DNA of 64,000 nucleotides from Phocaeicola oris (lineage in GTDB: Bacteria > Bacteroidota > Bacteroidia > Bacteroidales > Bacteroidaceae): contig NZ_JAJLQX010000011.1 in the NCBI RefSeq assembly GCF_021295095.1, positions 38,348 to 102,347 of the forward strand. The letters are read 5' to 3'. Positions 1 to 8,407 of the stretch are shown here, piece by piece (position 1 is the first letter of the stretch; each line of letters opens with the position of its first letter). The notes under the pieces were generated by a model. It made no database searches. It saw only the letters and a program-made list of their open reading frames with translations, and was not told the origin of the DNA. The position numbers and the translations under genes are program-made.

Positions 1-564
1 TTTTACTTCTTTCAAATCGTAATAGTATCCGTATTTCCGTTTGATATCGTAGATAAGCCAGGGCTGGTCGTTAAATCGATCTTTAAAATGTGGGATAGCT
101 AACGGTAACGCATTAAACTGTGGTTCAACGGCCGCGAAATAAGTTCCGTCAACAGCTTTTTGAAAACGGATAAACTTCAGCATGTTCATTCGTTCGTATT
201 GGACTTTCTTATAAATTTGGCAGAGGTAAAGTACATCTGGATCAGAGAAATTCATTTCAATGGATTTTTTCGCGTCAAAAGTTTTCCGCATATAGCGAAA
301 GAGAACAATATCTATTTCCGGGAGTTCAGACAGCCAATCATTGGTGAGCATTGACATAGCGGAAGGGGAGAGGTATCTTTCCAATCCTTTCCATACACGC
401 AATGCTTTTGTCTCATTTGAAAGAATAGTAATTTGATTATTAATAAACATCGGCGGAATGGAACCGACAGACATTAATTGATCAGGGAACAGATTTCGAG
501 AGTATGCTTCAAAAATGCAGCAGAGTATGCCTTCAAACGTTTTATCGTAATAGAAGATGTTCAT
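1..564 (-). CDS. DUF4130 / TIGR03915-type DNA metabolism protein (3' end outside window)
   Basis: An open frame of 188 codons reads leftward from an ATG at 564 to the window edge with no stop, so the C-terminus is missing. The start reads MNIFYYDKTFEGILCCIFEA, the typical opening of the family annotated as probable DNA metabolism protein. That family is nearly always encoded next to the radical-SAM protein found just upstream here. Only 12 bp separate it from that gene's stop, so the two are surely one operon. No catalytic mechanism is established for the family; a role in DNA modification or repair is inferred from the partner's helix-hairpin-helix motif. Confidence 0.82.
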   Translation of the reverse strand, partial: MNIFYYDKTFEGILCCIFEAYSRNLFPDQLMSVGSIPPMFINNQITILSNETKALRVWKGLERYLSPSAMSMLTNDWLSELPEIDIVLFRYMRKTFDAKKSIEMNFSDPDVLYLCQIYKKVQYERMNMLKFIRFQKAVDGTYFAAVEPQFNALPLAIPHFKDRFNDQPWLIYDIKRKYGYYYDLKEVK

Positions 565-576
565 TTCCGAGGTCTT

Positions 577-1836
577 TTACTCATCAAACGGAAGATCTAA
601 TTGCTGTAGATCTGCTTTCTTTACTTGTGGAATAAGTAATTTCCGCACACCTTGGGGCGTGAGTTCGTTCACTGTTTGGACAGAGAGTTCTTTACAGGTG
701 ATGAAATACTTGGCTTTTTTCATCACCACGCCAATCTTTTTCAACTCATACGAACCTAATTTTTGAAATCGGCGGGATGTGCAAATCATCATAGCCGACT
801 TAGTTCCAATGCCGGGTATACGAAGCAGCATTTCATAATCGGCTTTGTTTATGTCCACAGGAAATAGTTCCGGATGTCGGAGCGCCCAACTTAACTTAGG
901 GTCTATATCCAAGTCCAGATTCGGATGGGATTCATCCACTATTTCGTTCACGTTGAACTTATAGAAACGAAGTAACCAATCGGCTTGGTAAAGTCTGTTT
1001 TCACGAACCAAAGGCGGTTGTTTTAAAATAGGTAAACGTTTGTCGTATGTATTCACCGATACATATCCCGAGTAATACACTCTCCGGATAGTGGGCTGAT
1101 GGTAAAGGGCAGAGGAGAGGTTTAGGATATCTTTGTCGGAATCGGGAGTAGCACCGACTATCATTTGTGTGCTTTGTCCGGCCGGAACAAACCTTGGAGC
1201 ATAGCGATATTTCTTTCGATCTTCCTTATTCTCCAGCATTCCTTGTTGAATGAACCGCATCGGTTGGTAAACGCTCTTGTGATCTTTTTCGGGAGCTAAA
1301 AGTTTCAAGTTCTGTTCTTTTGGTATTTCTAAATTCACGCTCATACGGTCGGCATAGAGCCCGGCTTCATCAACCAATTCTCTACTGGCTCCTGGAATAC
1401 TTTTCAGATGAATGTAGCCATTGAATTTATGAATGGTGCGCAGATCTTTTGCTACACGCGCTAATCGTTCCATAGTATAATCGGGATTACGTACTACTCC
1501 TGAGCTGAGGAAGAGTCCTTCGATATAGTTTCGGCGATAGAACTCCATTACAATCTCTACTAATTCGCTGACCGACAGGGTAGCACGCGGAATGTCATTG
1601 CTTCGGCGATTAACACAATAGGCGCAGTCGTACAAACAAACATTAGTTAACATTACCTTTAATAATGAAATGCAACGACCGTCTTCTGAGAAACTGTGAC
1701 AAATGCCAATGCCTCCGACAGTATTCCCTACCATCCCCGGTTTCCCTTTTCGAACCGTTCCGCTGCTGGAGCAGGAAACATCGTATTTCGCTGATTCGGC
1801 AAGAATTCTTAGTTTATCAAGTACTTGTGCGTTCAT
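577..1836 (-). CDS. Radical-SAM protein with helix-hairpin-helix, putative DNA modification/repair (TIGR03916-like)
   Basis: This 419-aa protein starts at ATG 1836 (MNAQVLDKLRILAES). A longer in-frame extension to 1896 reads into the divergent promoter gap and is unlikely. Cysteines C67, C71 and C74 form the CxxxCxxC that binds the [4Fe-4S] cluster of radical-SAM enzymes. A C-terminal helix-hairpin-helix (around residues 330-360, motif LLRIPGIGTKSA) is a non-specific DNA-binding motif. The cluster motif plus HhH, together with the DUF4130 gene 12 bp downstream, match the paired family annotated as putative DNA modification/repair. The substrate is not known. It is transcribed divergently from the EamA transporter. 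Confidence 0.88.
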   Translation of the reverse strand: MNAQVLDKLRILAESAKYDVSCSSSGTVRKGKPGMVGNTVGGIGICHSFSEDGRCISLLKVMLTNVCLYDCAYCVNRRSNDIPRATLSVSELVEIVMEFYRRNYIEGLFLSSGVVRNPDYTMERLARVAKDLRTIHKFNGYIHLKSIPGASRELVDEAGLYADRMSVNLEIPKEQNLKLLAPEKDHKSVYQPMRFIQQGMLENKEDRKKYRYAPRFVPAGQSTQMIVGATPDSDKDILNLSSALYHQPTIRRVYYSGYVSVNTYDKRLPILKQPPLVRENRLYQADWLLRFYKFNVNEIVDESHPNLDLDIDPKLSWALRHPELFPVDINKADYEMLLRIPGIGTKSAMMICTSRRFQKLGSYELKKIGVVMKKAKYFITCKELSVQTVNELTPQGVRKLLIPQVKKADLQQLDLPFDE

Positions 1837-1922
1837 TGGTAATATTCTTTTTCTCTTACAAAGCAAAATTACTAATAATTGTTGTAACTTTGTCATTTGA
1901 TAGGTTAAATGGTATAAAAGAT

Positions 1923-2840
1923 ATGTGGTTGTTTTTTGCTTTTCTTTCCGCCTTTTTACTTGGCTTTTACGATGTGTTTAAAAAGGTGTCGTTGAGCGAA
2001 AACGCAGTCATTCCTGTGCTTTTCCTGAATACCGTTTTCTGTTCCCTGATATTCCTCCCGTTTATTCTGATTTCTTCTTATCATCCTGAGACTCTGTCCG
2101 GTGGGATGTTTTTTGTCCCGCAAGTGGGATGGGAGGTTCATAAGTATATTATATTGAAATCGGTCATTGTTCTCTCCTCGTGGATTCTGAATTACTTTGC
2201 GATGAAGAATTTGCCGATAACGATTGTCGGGCCTATCAATGCAACCCGTCCGGTGATGGTGTTGGTTGGCGCGTTGATAGTATTTGGCGAACGGCTAAAC
2301 TTTTATCAATGGATAGGGGTTATATTAGCTATCATTTCTTTCTTCTTGTTGAGTCGTAGTGGTAAGAAAGAAGGTATTGATTTCAAGCATAATAAATGGA
2401 TTTATTTTATTGTTTTGGCAGCTTTTTTAGGAGCGGTCAGCGGACTATACGATAAGTTTCTTTTAGCTCCGGTAAATCAGGGCGGAATAGGTTTAGACCG
2501 AATGGTGGTTCAGTCGTATTATAACATCTATCAGATGTTTATGATGCTTCTCATGTTATGCGTTTTATGGTATCCGCACCGCAAAAATTCTCCTTTTCAT
2601 TGGAATTGGAGTATTCCACTTATCTCCATCTTTCTTTCAGCCGCCGATTTTGTCTATTTCTATTCATTAAGTTTGGATGGTTCAATGATATCCATTGTGT
2701 CGATGATAAGAAGAAGCAGTGTCATCGTTTCTTTTCTGTTCGGCGCTATGGTATTCCGAGAGAAGAATCTCAAGAGCAAGGCTGTTGACTTGGCTTTAGT
2801 TCTTATAGGAATGGTATTCCTTTATATAGGGAGCAAATAA
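1923..2840 (+). CDS. EamA-family (DMT superfamily) membrane transporter
   Basis: The protein has 305 aa from ATG 1923 (MWLFFAFLSAFLLGFYDVFKK). The frame is open further upstream, but that part overlaps the divergent gene and is not plausible. It has about ten hydrophobic segments in two EamA-like halves. The first half ends in a region with NATRPVMVLVGALIVFGERL and the second has the parallel SMIRRSSVIVSFLFGAMVF, the usual internal repeat of drug/metabolite exporters. It sits in the inner membrane; the substrate cannot be told from sequence. It converges on the nitroreductase gene with only 10 bp between stops. Confidence 0.85.
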   Translation: MWLFFAFLSAFLLGFYDVFKKVSLSENAVIPVLFLNTVFCSLIFLPFILISSYHPETLSGGMFFVPQVGWEVHKYIILKSVIVLSSWILNYFAMKNLPITIVGPINATRPVMVLVGALIVFGERLNFYQWIGVILAIISFFLLSRSGKKEGIDFKHNKWIYFIVLAAFLGAVSGLYDKFLLAPVNQGGIGLDRMVVQSYYNIYQMFMMLLMLCVLWYPHRKNSPFHWNWSIPLISIFLSAADFVYFYSLSLDGSMISIVSMIRRSSVIVSFLFGAMVFREKNLKSKAVDLALVLIGMVFLYIGSK

Positions 2841-2850
2841 CGTGTTTAAA

Positions 2851-3381
2851 TTATTTAATGACACGATAATAGTCTTTTTTGCGTGGCTTCGGTTCCGGAG
2901 CTTTTCCGGCAGGGTAGCCGAGCGCGATAGATCCGATTCCCATCAGCCCATCGGGTAATCCGAAATTCTTCATTAATGTTTTTCCTTCAGGAGTATCGAA
3001 CATTTGAATTTCACGGTTAATCCAACAGGAGCCCAAACCAAGCGCATGAGCGGCATTCATCATGTTACCGAGTACTAAGGCGCCATCGTAGTAAGTATTT
3101 GCCCAACTATCGGGCTTTGAACCGAATACCAACACAATGGTTGGAGCATCGTAATATGGGTTACTGTTTACACCCAGCACTTCAGCGTTCATTCTGATTA
3201 GTTGGTCAATAATGTTTTTATTTTGAACAGCAACAATCCATGAGTCTTGTTTGCCCATTCCGTTTGGGGCATAGCTCCCCGCGTCTAAAACAGCTTTTAA
3301 TTCTTCATCTTTTATTTGTTCTTTCTTGTACTGACGGATGCTTCTGCGCGTCATCAGCGCTTCTAATGCTTTATTTTCCAT
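2851..3381 (-). CDS. Nitroreductase-family FMN oxidoreductase
   Basis: The protein has 176 aa from ATG 3381 (MENKALEALMTRRSIRQYKK); nine extra in-frame codons upstream lack family similarity. The N-terminal RRSIRQY is the FMN phosphate-binding signature of nitroreductases. The middle AHALGLGSCWINREI and the C-terminal GSIALGYPAG are also typical. Such enzymes reduce nitro or quinone compounds with NAD(P)H as cytosolic FMN dimers; the native substrate is unknown. The upstream gap holds the divergent 22-bp repeat array at 3484-3565. Confidence 0.9.
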   Translation of the reverse strand: MENKALEALMTRRSIRQYKKEQIKDEELKAVLDAGSYAPNGMGKQDSWIVAVQNKNIIDQLIRMNAEVLGVNSNPYYDAPTIVLVFGSKPDSWANTYYDGALVLGNMMNAAHALGLGSCWINREIQMFDTPEGKTLMKNFGLPDGLMGIGSIALGYPAGKAPEPKPRKKDYYRVIK

Positions 3382-3483
3382 TATTATCTTATATTTTATT
3401 CTTGACAAAGATAATGATTTATGGTCATAAATTCTATTTTTTTATTTATATAGTTCGGTTTTTTCTTTATAAGATAGGTGTAC

Positions 3484-3565
3484 CACGTGCGTGATACATG
3501 TGCGTCACATGCGTGGTACATGTGCATCACGTGCGTGGTACACGTGCGTCACGTGCGTGGTTCAT
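3484..3565. repeat. 22-bp tandem array A (GTG-rich variant, 3.7 units)
   Basis: Units begin at 3484, 3506, 3528 and 3550 (the last partial), each opening CACRTGCGTG. Inside each unit is an 11-bp sub-period: CRTGCGTGRTA alternates with CRTGTGCRTCA. Sub-units contain short dyads such as CATGTG-CGT-CACATG. The 22-bp period and the ATGCGT element resemble the five arrays elsewhere in the window, but the sequence is diverged. It lies between the 3' end of the MltF-like gene and the promoter side of the nitroreductase gene. The rest of the 306-bp gap (3382-3687) shows no gene. Confidence 0.85.
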
Positions 3566-3687
3566 CCGGTTTGTCTCTCCAAAAATCTCTTCTTGTAAAG
3601 AAACCATTTATCTTGTTCCGTATCTGTATAGGATTGGAAAAGCACACATTACTCTCAGAACCGAATGGACTTTTGGGTATTGGAGGG

Positions 3688-5070
3688 TTAGTTCTTTATT
3701 TTATCTTTGTATTCAGCCTCACGGCTAAGTATATCTTTTACAAAACGATAGGTATCTTCTCCATGGAAATAGCCATATTTGCAAACCGGATCATTGTAGT
3801 ATTCTTCTTTGCCTTTAAGCAAAATGAATTCTTCTACATTATGGTCCCATTTGTACTTATCTTTTCCATATTTTTCAGCTAATGCCATAGCGTCAATAAT
3901 ATGTCCGGAACCGGCATTATAAGAGGCCAATACGAATTTGACGCGTTCTTGTGGGTCGGGAATGGTTTTAAATTGGTCGGCAGTAAGGCCAAGGTATTTA
4001 ACGGCCGCACGGACACTTTCTTCAGCATAGTGCTCTTTTCCTTTAGGTATTCCCATTCTTTGGGCTGTTCCCGGCATCAGTTGCATCAATCCTCTGGCTC
4101 CTGCCCAAGATACAGCAGTGGTGTCGAAGTTTGATTCTGTATAAGCTAAGGAAGCTAATAATCGCCAATCCCAATTGATGTCTTTTGCGTATTTCTTAAA
4201 GAGGTGATCGTATGGTGAAATGATGCCTTTCGACAAGTCAAGCATCGGAGAGTGGGGAATCATTTTGCTGACTTCAAAATATCGTTTGGTGCTGGCTTTA
4301 TAAGCCATAGTCTTGATATTTAACTGATGCCAGCGGGTTGCGTAAGCGGCTAAAAGCGGAGATGTTTTACGTACAGCCCAAGAAGACTTCTGGTCAAAGC
4401 TGACAGCTAAATCAATATTAATATTGGAATAATATGTTTGATTCAGTTTAGCAAGTGTATTATCACAAATGGTGTAATCAATCACTCCGTGAGCAACCTG
4501 TTCGATAAGGTCTTCGGTAGAGAGACTGTCTGTGTTTACAGGATGGATAACGATGCCGCCTCCTAATTCTTCATTGAGGTTATTCAGTCTGTCATGATAG
4601 CGTCCGGGTTCCACATATATTTCTTTGCCAACGAGTTGTGTTACATCAGTGATCGGTTTTTTATTGCCAAGCCCATTCCGTTGAACTAACACTTGATGAG
4701 TGATATGTTCGTCACCACAGAAAAGCACGCTGTCTTTATACTCTTTAGTAATGGCAAGGTTGTATGCGATGATGTCGCCTTCGCCACGCTCGAGCATTTC
4801 TACCATTTCGTGCTGACTGCGAGCAACCTTTACGATTAGTTGTAAATTTAATGAGTTAGCCAACTGTTCCATTAACTCATATTCAAATCCCATAGGTTGA
4901 CCTCGATAAAGGAAGTAAGAAGTAGATCCGTACATAGTGAGAGCTACTATTCGGCCGCTATCTTGAATCTGCATCAGATCAATATTCGGTACTTCCTGTT
5001 GTTTATGATTGGATTTACAACAACAAAGGATAATAGAGATAATTATGAACAGTATAGCCGTTTTCTTCAT
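3688..5070 (-). CDS. MltF-like membrane-bound lytic murein transglycosylase
   Basis: This 460-aa lipoprotein begins MKKTAILFIIISIILCCCKS, a signal peptide with lipobox cysteines. Residues about 35-265 form a periplasmic solute-binding (SBP_bac_3-like) domain. Residues about 290-440 form an SLT lysozyme-like domain. The catalytic glutamate is in LAYTESNFDTTAVSWAGARG (around residue 310), followed by LMQLMPGTAQ. The domain order is that of MltF, which cleaves peptidoglycan to 1,6-anhydro-muropeptides at the outer membrane. Its ATG overlaps the uridine kinase stop (ATGA at 5067-5070), so the two are translationally coupled, an odd pairing of wall turnover with pyrimidine salvage. Confidence 0.9.
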   Translation of the reverse strand: MKKTAILFIIISIILCCCKSNHKQQEVPNIDLMQIQDSGRIVALTMYGSTSYFLYRGQPMGFEYELMEQLANSLNLQLIVKVARSQHEMVEMLERGEGDIIAYNLAITKEYKDSVLFCGDEHITHQVLVQRNGLGNKKPITDVTQLVGKEIYVEPGRYHDRLNNLNEELGGGIVIHPVNTDSLSTEDLIEQVAHGVIDYTICDNTLAKLNQTYYSNINIDLAVSFDQKSSWAVRKTSPLLAAYATRWHQLNIKTMAYKASTKRYFEVSKMIPHSPMLDLSKGIISPYDHLFKKYAKDINWDWRLLASLAYTESNFDTTAVSWAGARGLMQLMPGTAQRMGIPKGKEHYAEESVRAAVKYLGLTADQFKTIPDPQERVKFVLASYNAGSGHIIDAMALAEKYGKDKYKWDHNVEEFILLKGKEEYYNDPVCKYGYFHGEDTYRFVKDILSREAEYKDKIKN

Positions 5071-5678
5071 TTACCTAAAATCTTTTCGATGTATAGGCGA
5101 AGTATTTCAATAGCTTTCGTATTCATGCCCCCTTGAGGAATGATAAGGTCGGCATAGCGTTTACAGGGTTCAATAAATTCCAAATGCATGGGTTTAAGCA
5201 CACGTACATAACGTTCCATAACAGCTTCAGCAGTACGTCCGCGTTCTATTATATCACGTTGAATGACTCGAATAAGTCGTTCGTCAGGGTCAGCATCAAC
5301 AAAAAGTTTCAAGTCCATCTGACTTCGGAGTTTCTTATCCCAAAGGGCAAGGATACCTTCAATTATAACGACATCTTTTGGTTCAATATGAATGGTTTCT
5401 TTTTGTCGGGTGGAAGTAAGGAACGAATAGGTAGGCTGTTCTATCGCTTTCCCTTCTTTTAACATGGAAATGTGTTTGGAAAGAAGTGCCCAGTCGAAAG
5501 CATTCGGATGGTCGAAGTTGATATTTTGTCTTTCTTCAGCAGGGACATTACTACTATCCTTATAATAAGAGTCTTGTGGTAGGAGTATGACCTCGTTTGT
5601 TGGCAGACTCTCTATAATCTTTTTAACGACTGTTGTCTTACCGGAACCGGTTCCTCCGGCAATACCGATTATTATCAT
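5067..5678 (-). CDS. udk: Uridine kinase
   Basis: The 203-aa protein is of the usual length for bacterial uridine/cytidine kinase, the salvage step from uridine or cytidine to UMP or CMP using ATP or GTP. The Walker A motif GGTGSGKT is at residues 8-15. Also visible are LLPQDSYYKD, NFDHPNAFDWALL, DVVIIEGILAL and the conserved RRxxRDxxERGR-like segment VIQRDIIERGRTAE. It is the first gene of a two-gene unit overlapping the MltF-like gene by 4 bp. The gene upstream is divergent. Confidence 0.96.
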   Translation of the reverse strand: MIIIGIAGGTGSGKTTVVKKIIESLPTNEVILLPQDSYYKDSSNVPAEERQNINFDHPNAFDWALLSKHISMLKEGKAIEQPTYSFLTSTRQKETIHIEPKDVVIIEGILALWDKKLRSQMDLKLFVDADPDERLIRVIQRDIIERGRTAEAVMERYVRVLKPMHLEFIEPCKRYADLIIPQGGMNTKAIEILRLYIEKILGK

Positions 5679-5754
5679 GATAAAGATTCTATTTAAAACA
5701 AATTACGTATATTTGTTGTCACAAAAGTATAATAATTTAATTAGATATCAAACT

Positions 5755-6054
5755 ATGGTAAAGCATATTGTTTTATTTAAGTTGAAAGAAACTTTGTCGC
5801 TGGACGAAAAAGAGGTCTATATGAAACAGTTTAAGGAAGCTATTGAGGCGCTTCCTGCAGTGATACCTTTTATTAAAAAGATATTCGTAGGTTTTAATGT
5901 TAATTCAGACGAGAAGTGGGATATTTGTTTGGAAAGTGAGTTTCGTACACTTGAAGAGGTAAAGGAATATTCTGTTCATCCAAGTCATATTAAGGCCGCG
6001 GGTATTTTGAAAGATGTTAAAGTAGATAGAGCTTGTGTTGATTACGATATTTAA
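5755..6054 (+). CDS. Dabb-family (stress-responsive A/B barrel) protein
   Basis: This 99-aa protein starts at ATG 5755 (MVKHIVLFKLKE). The frame is open upstream, but that part overlaps the start of udk. The MVKHIVLFKLK opening and the VHPSHIKAAGILKDV segment near the end are typical of the Dabb fold, a dimeric alpha+beta barrel. Most bacterial members have no assigned function. It lies between the divergent udk gene and the histidine-operon leader. About 75 bp after its stop there is a separate -7 box, so it is probably not part of the his transcript. Confidence 0.82.
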   Translation: MVKHIVLFKLKETLSLDEKEVYMKQFKEAIEALPAVIPFIKKIFVGFNVNSDEKWDICLESEFRTLEEVKEYSVHPSHIKAAGILKDVKVDRACVDYDI

Positions 6055-6101
6055 CTATTAAATTTTAATCTTTGGTTGATGGAGTTTTGCAAAGAATGTT
6101 T

Positions 6102-6109
6102 TATATTTG
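6102..6109 (+). promoter_or_regulatory. Bacteroidota -7 box of the histidine operon
   Basis: TATATTTG matches the Bacteroidota -7 consensus TAnnTTTG and lies 20 nt before the leader-peptide ATG. The upstream half is weaker: a TTG at 6076-6078 with 23-nt spacing. The expected transcription start is around 6115. Confidence 0.6.
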
Positions 6110-6128
6110 TACCCGTTAAAGAATTAAA

Positions 6129-6173
6129 ATGAAAAGAATTTTGTCACATCATCATCATGGACCAACAGAGTAA
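6129..6173 (+). CDS. hisL: Histidine operon leader peptide (14 aa, four His codons)
   Basis: The ORF reads MKRILSHHHHGPTE followed by TAA. Four consecutive CAT codons lie at 6147-6158. It is directly upstream of an antiterminator/terminator pair and hisG. This is the layout of classical ribosome-mediated attenuation: ribosomes stalled at His codons under histidine shortage should favour the antiterminator, and completed translation to 6173 should mask it. It is too short for routine gene callers. The gene symbol is given by function; homology to the enterobacterial hisL is not implied. Confidence 0.88.
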   Translation: MKRILSHHHHGPTE

Positions 6174-6177
6174 TTCC

Positions 6178-6235
6178 GGTGGGCTGTGTTACTATGATTA
6201 AGATATAAAGGCTTGCCGATAGGTGAGCCTTTTTT
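6178..6235 (+). terminator. His operon attenuator: antiterminator and terminator hairpins
   Basis: The terminator stem is AAGGCT (6208-6213) with AGCCTT (6226-6231), followed by a T run to about 6235. The competing pairing is GGTGGGCT (6178-6185) with GGCTTGCC (6210-6217), 8 bp including several G-U pairs, which uses up the left arm of the terminator. The leader stop codon ends only 5 nt before the antiterminator strand, so a ribosome at the stop would cover it. The geometry is what attenuation requires; pairing energies were not computed. Confidence 0.78.
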
Positions 6236-6263
6236 GTTTACGTCAACTATTAAACGAGAGATA

Positions 6264-7115
6264 ATGTTAAGAATTGCAGTACAATCAAAAGGCCGTTTGT
6301 ATGATGATACAATGGCTTTGTTAGAAGAAGCCGACATAAAGATTCCTTCTTCTAAACGCACTCTTTTAGTACAAAGTACAAATTTTCCTATTGAGGTTCT
6401 TTTTCTTCGTGACGATGATATTCCGCAGTCTGTCGCGGGCGGTGTGGCCGACTTAGGTATCGTTGGGGAGAATGAATTTGTAGAGCGTCAGGAAGATGCT
6501 ATGATCATCAAGCGATTGGGATTTAGCAAATGTCGTTTGTCTTTGGCAATCCCTAAAGATGTGGAGTATCCGGGTTTGCAATGGTTTGAGGGTAAGAAAG
6601 TAGCCACCTCGTATCCGGGGATCCTTCGTCGTTTTATGAAAGAACATAATATTAATGCCGATATTCATGTTATTACCGGTTCGGTGGAGATTGCTCCCGG
6701 AATTCATTTGGCAGATGCTATATTCGATATTGTTAGTTCTGGTTCTACGCTGGTAAGTAATAGTTTGAAAGAAGTAGAGGTAATTATGAAGAGTGAGGCT
6801 TTGCTTATCGGCAATAAAAATATGAGTGCCGAAAAGAAAACAATACTCGATGAGCTGCTTTTTCGTGTGGAGGCTGTGAAAACTGCAGAGGATAAGAAAT
6901 ACGTTTTGATGAACGCGCCTAATGAAAAATTGCGGGAGATAGTAAAAGTACTGCCGGGTATGCGTAGTCCGACGGTGATGCCTCTTGTTCAGGAAGGATG
7001 GAGCTCTGTTCATACCGTTTTGAGTGATAAATATTTTTGGGAGATTATTGGCAAGTTGAAATCGTTAGGGGCTGAAGGTATTTTGGTTATTCCTATAGAG
7101 AAAATGATAGTATAA
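6264..7115 (+). CDS. hisG: ATP phosphoribosyltransferase (long form)
   Basis: The protein has 283 aa from ATG 6264 (MLRIAVQSKGRLYDDTMALL); the upstream extension runs through the attenuator and is not real. HisG commits ATP and PRPP to histidine synthesis, forming phosphoribosyl-ATP. The N-terminal RIAVQSKGRL, the GVADLGIVGENE segment and IFDIVSSGSTLVSN are family signatures. The C-terminal part (about 215-283, with PTVMPLVQEGWSSVHTVL and GILVIPIEKM) is the ACT-like regulatory domain of long-form HisG, so no HisZ partner is needed and feedback by histidine is expected. It is the first structural gene after the attenuator. Confidence 0.97.
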   Translation: MLRIAVQSKGRLYDDTMALLEEADIKIPSSKRTLLVQSTNFPIEVLFLRDDDIPQSVAGGVADLGIVGENEFVERQEDAMIIKRLGFSKCRLSLAIPKDVEYPGLQWFEGKKVATSYPGILRRFMKEHNINADIHVITGSVEIAPGIHLADAIFDIVSSGSTLVSNSLKEVEVIMKSEALLIGNKNMSAEKKTILDELLFRVEAVKTAEDKKYVLMNAPNEKLREIVKVLPGMRSPTVMPLVQEGWSSVHTVLSDKYFWEIIGKLKSLGAEGILVIPIEKMIV

Positions 7116-7125
7116 AGAAGTGATT

Positions 7126-8406
7126 ATGAATATAATTGTATATCCGTCTAAGTCAGAGTGGAAAGAATTGACTTCTCGTCCTTCATTAAATATAGAAATG
7201 TTATTTAATATCGTTGATGAGGTTTTGAATTATGTCAAATTAGAAGGTGATCATGCTGTTAAAGCATGCGAGGCAAAGTTTGATAAAGTAGATTTAAAGA
7301 CTTTGGCCGTGACAGAAGATGAAATCGCAGAAGCAGAAAATCTTGTTTCTAATCAGCTGAAAGAAGCTATCATATTAGCATCTTCTAATATTCGAACATT
7401 CCATGAGTCTGAACTTTTTGAGAGTAAAACGGTGGAGACTCAGAAAGGGGTGGTTTGTTGGCAGAAGGCTATACCGATAGAAAAGGTGGGACTTTATATT
7501 CCGGGCGGGACAGCTCCTTTGTTTTCTACAGTGCTGATGCTTGCTATTCCGGCGAAAATAGCCGGGTGTAAGGAGATTGTGCTTTGTACTCCTCCCAATA
7601 AGGAAGGGAAAGTGAATCCGGCCATTCTGTTTGCCGCTAAAGTTGCCGGAGTAAATCATATTTTTAAGGCAGGTGGCGTTCAGGCTATTGGAGCAATGGC
7701 TTTGGGTACGGAAAGCATTCCAAAAGTAGATAAAATATTTGGTCCCGGAAATCAATATGTTCAGGCAGCAAAGCAACGTGTGGCATTACGTGATGTTGCC
7801 ATTGATATGCCTGCCGGACCGTCAGAGGTAGCAATTATAGCCGATGAGACTTCAAATCCGGCATATATAGCTGCTGATTTACTTTCACAAGCAGAGCATG
7901 GAACAGATAGTCAGGTGATGTTGATTTCTATTTCAAAAGAACTGTTGGAGAACACTATAAAGGAAGTGAATAGGCAGTTGGCAGTACTTCCGCGTAAAGA
8001 AATTGCTTCGAGAGCTTTAGAGAACAGTAAGTTTGTGTTGGTGCACGATTATGATGAAGCGATGGAACTCTCGAACGAGTATGCACCGGAACATCTTATT
8101 CTTTCAACAAAGAATTATGCGACATTGGCAGAGAAGGTGATTAATGCCGGTTCTGTCTTTCTTGGACAGCTTTCTATGGAAAGTGCCGGCGATTATGTTT
8201 CGGGAACAAACCACACTTTGCCGACAAAAGGATGGGCAAAGGCTTACAATGGAGTAAACTTGGATAGTTTTATTCGAAAAGTGACTTTCCAAGAGATAAG
8301 TGCAGAGGGACTGAAGAAAATAGGTCCGGCTATAGAGGTGATGGCGGATAATGAACAATTAAAAGCTCATAAAAACGCAGTATCAATTCGTCTAAAAGAT
8401 TTGTAA
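7126..8406 (+). CDS. hisD: Histidinol dehydrogenase
   Basis: The 426-aa protein starts at ATG 7126; a GTG two codons upstream is less likely. HisD catalyses the last two steps, histidinol to histidine, with two NAD and one zinc per active site. Signatures present are [58 protein letters not shown] and the catalytic [10 protein letters not shown]. The C-terminal [19 protein letters not shown] supplies a zinc ligand region. It follows hisG by 10 bp and precedes hisC by 1 bp. Confidence 0.98.
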   Translation: MNIIVYPSKSEWKELTSRPSLNIEMLFNIVDEVLNYVKLEGDHAVKACEAKFDKVDLKTLAVTEDEIAEAENLVSNQLKEAIILASSNIRTFHESELFESKTVETQKGVVCWQKAIPIEKVGLYIPGGTAPLFSTVLMLAIPAKIAGCKEIVLCTPPNKEGKVNPAILFAAKVAGVNHIFKAGGVQAIGAMALGTESIPKVDKIFGPGNQYVQAAKQRVALRDVAIDMPAGPSEVAIIADETSNPAYIAADLLSQAEHGTDSQVMLISISKELLENTIKEVNRQLAVLPRKEIASRALENSKFVLVHDYDEAMELSNEYAPEHLILSTKNYATLAEKVINAGSVFLGQLSMESAGDYVSGTNHTLPTKGWAKAYNGVNLDSFIRKVTFQEISAEGLKKIGPAIEVMADNEQLKAHKNAVSIRLKDL

Positions 8407-8407
8407 T

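Noticed and set aside
1665-1922. Upstream extension of the EamA gene start
   Set aside because: It would overlap most of the divergent radical-SAM gene start; a transmembrane start at 1923 fits the family.
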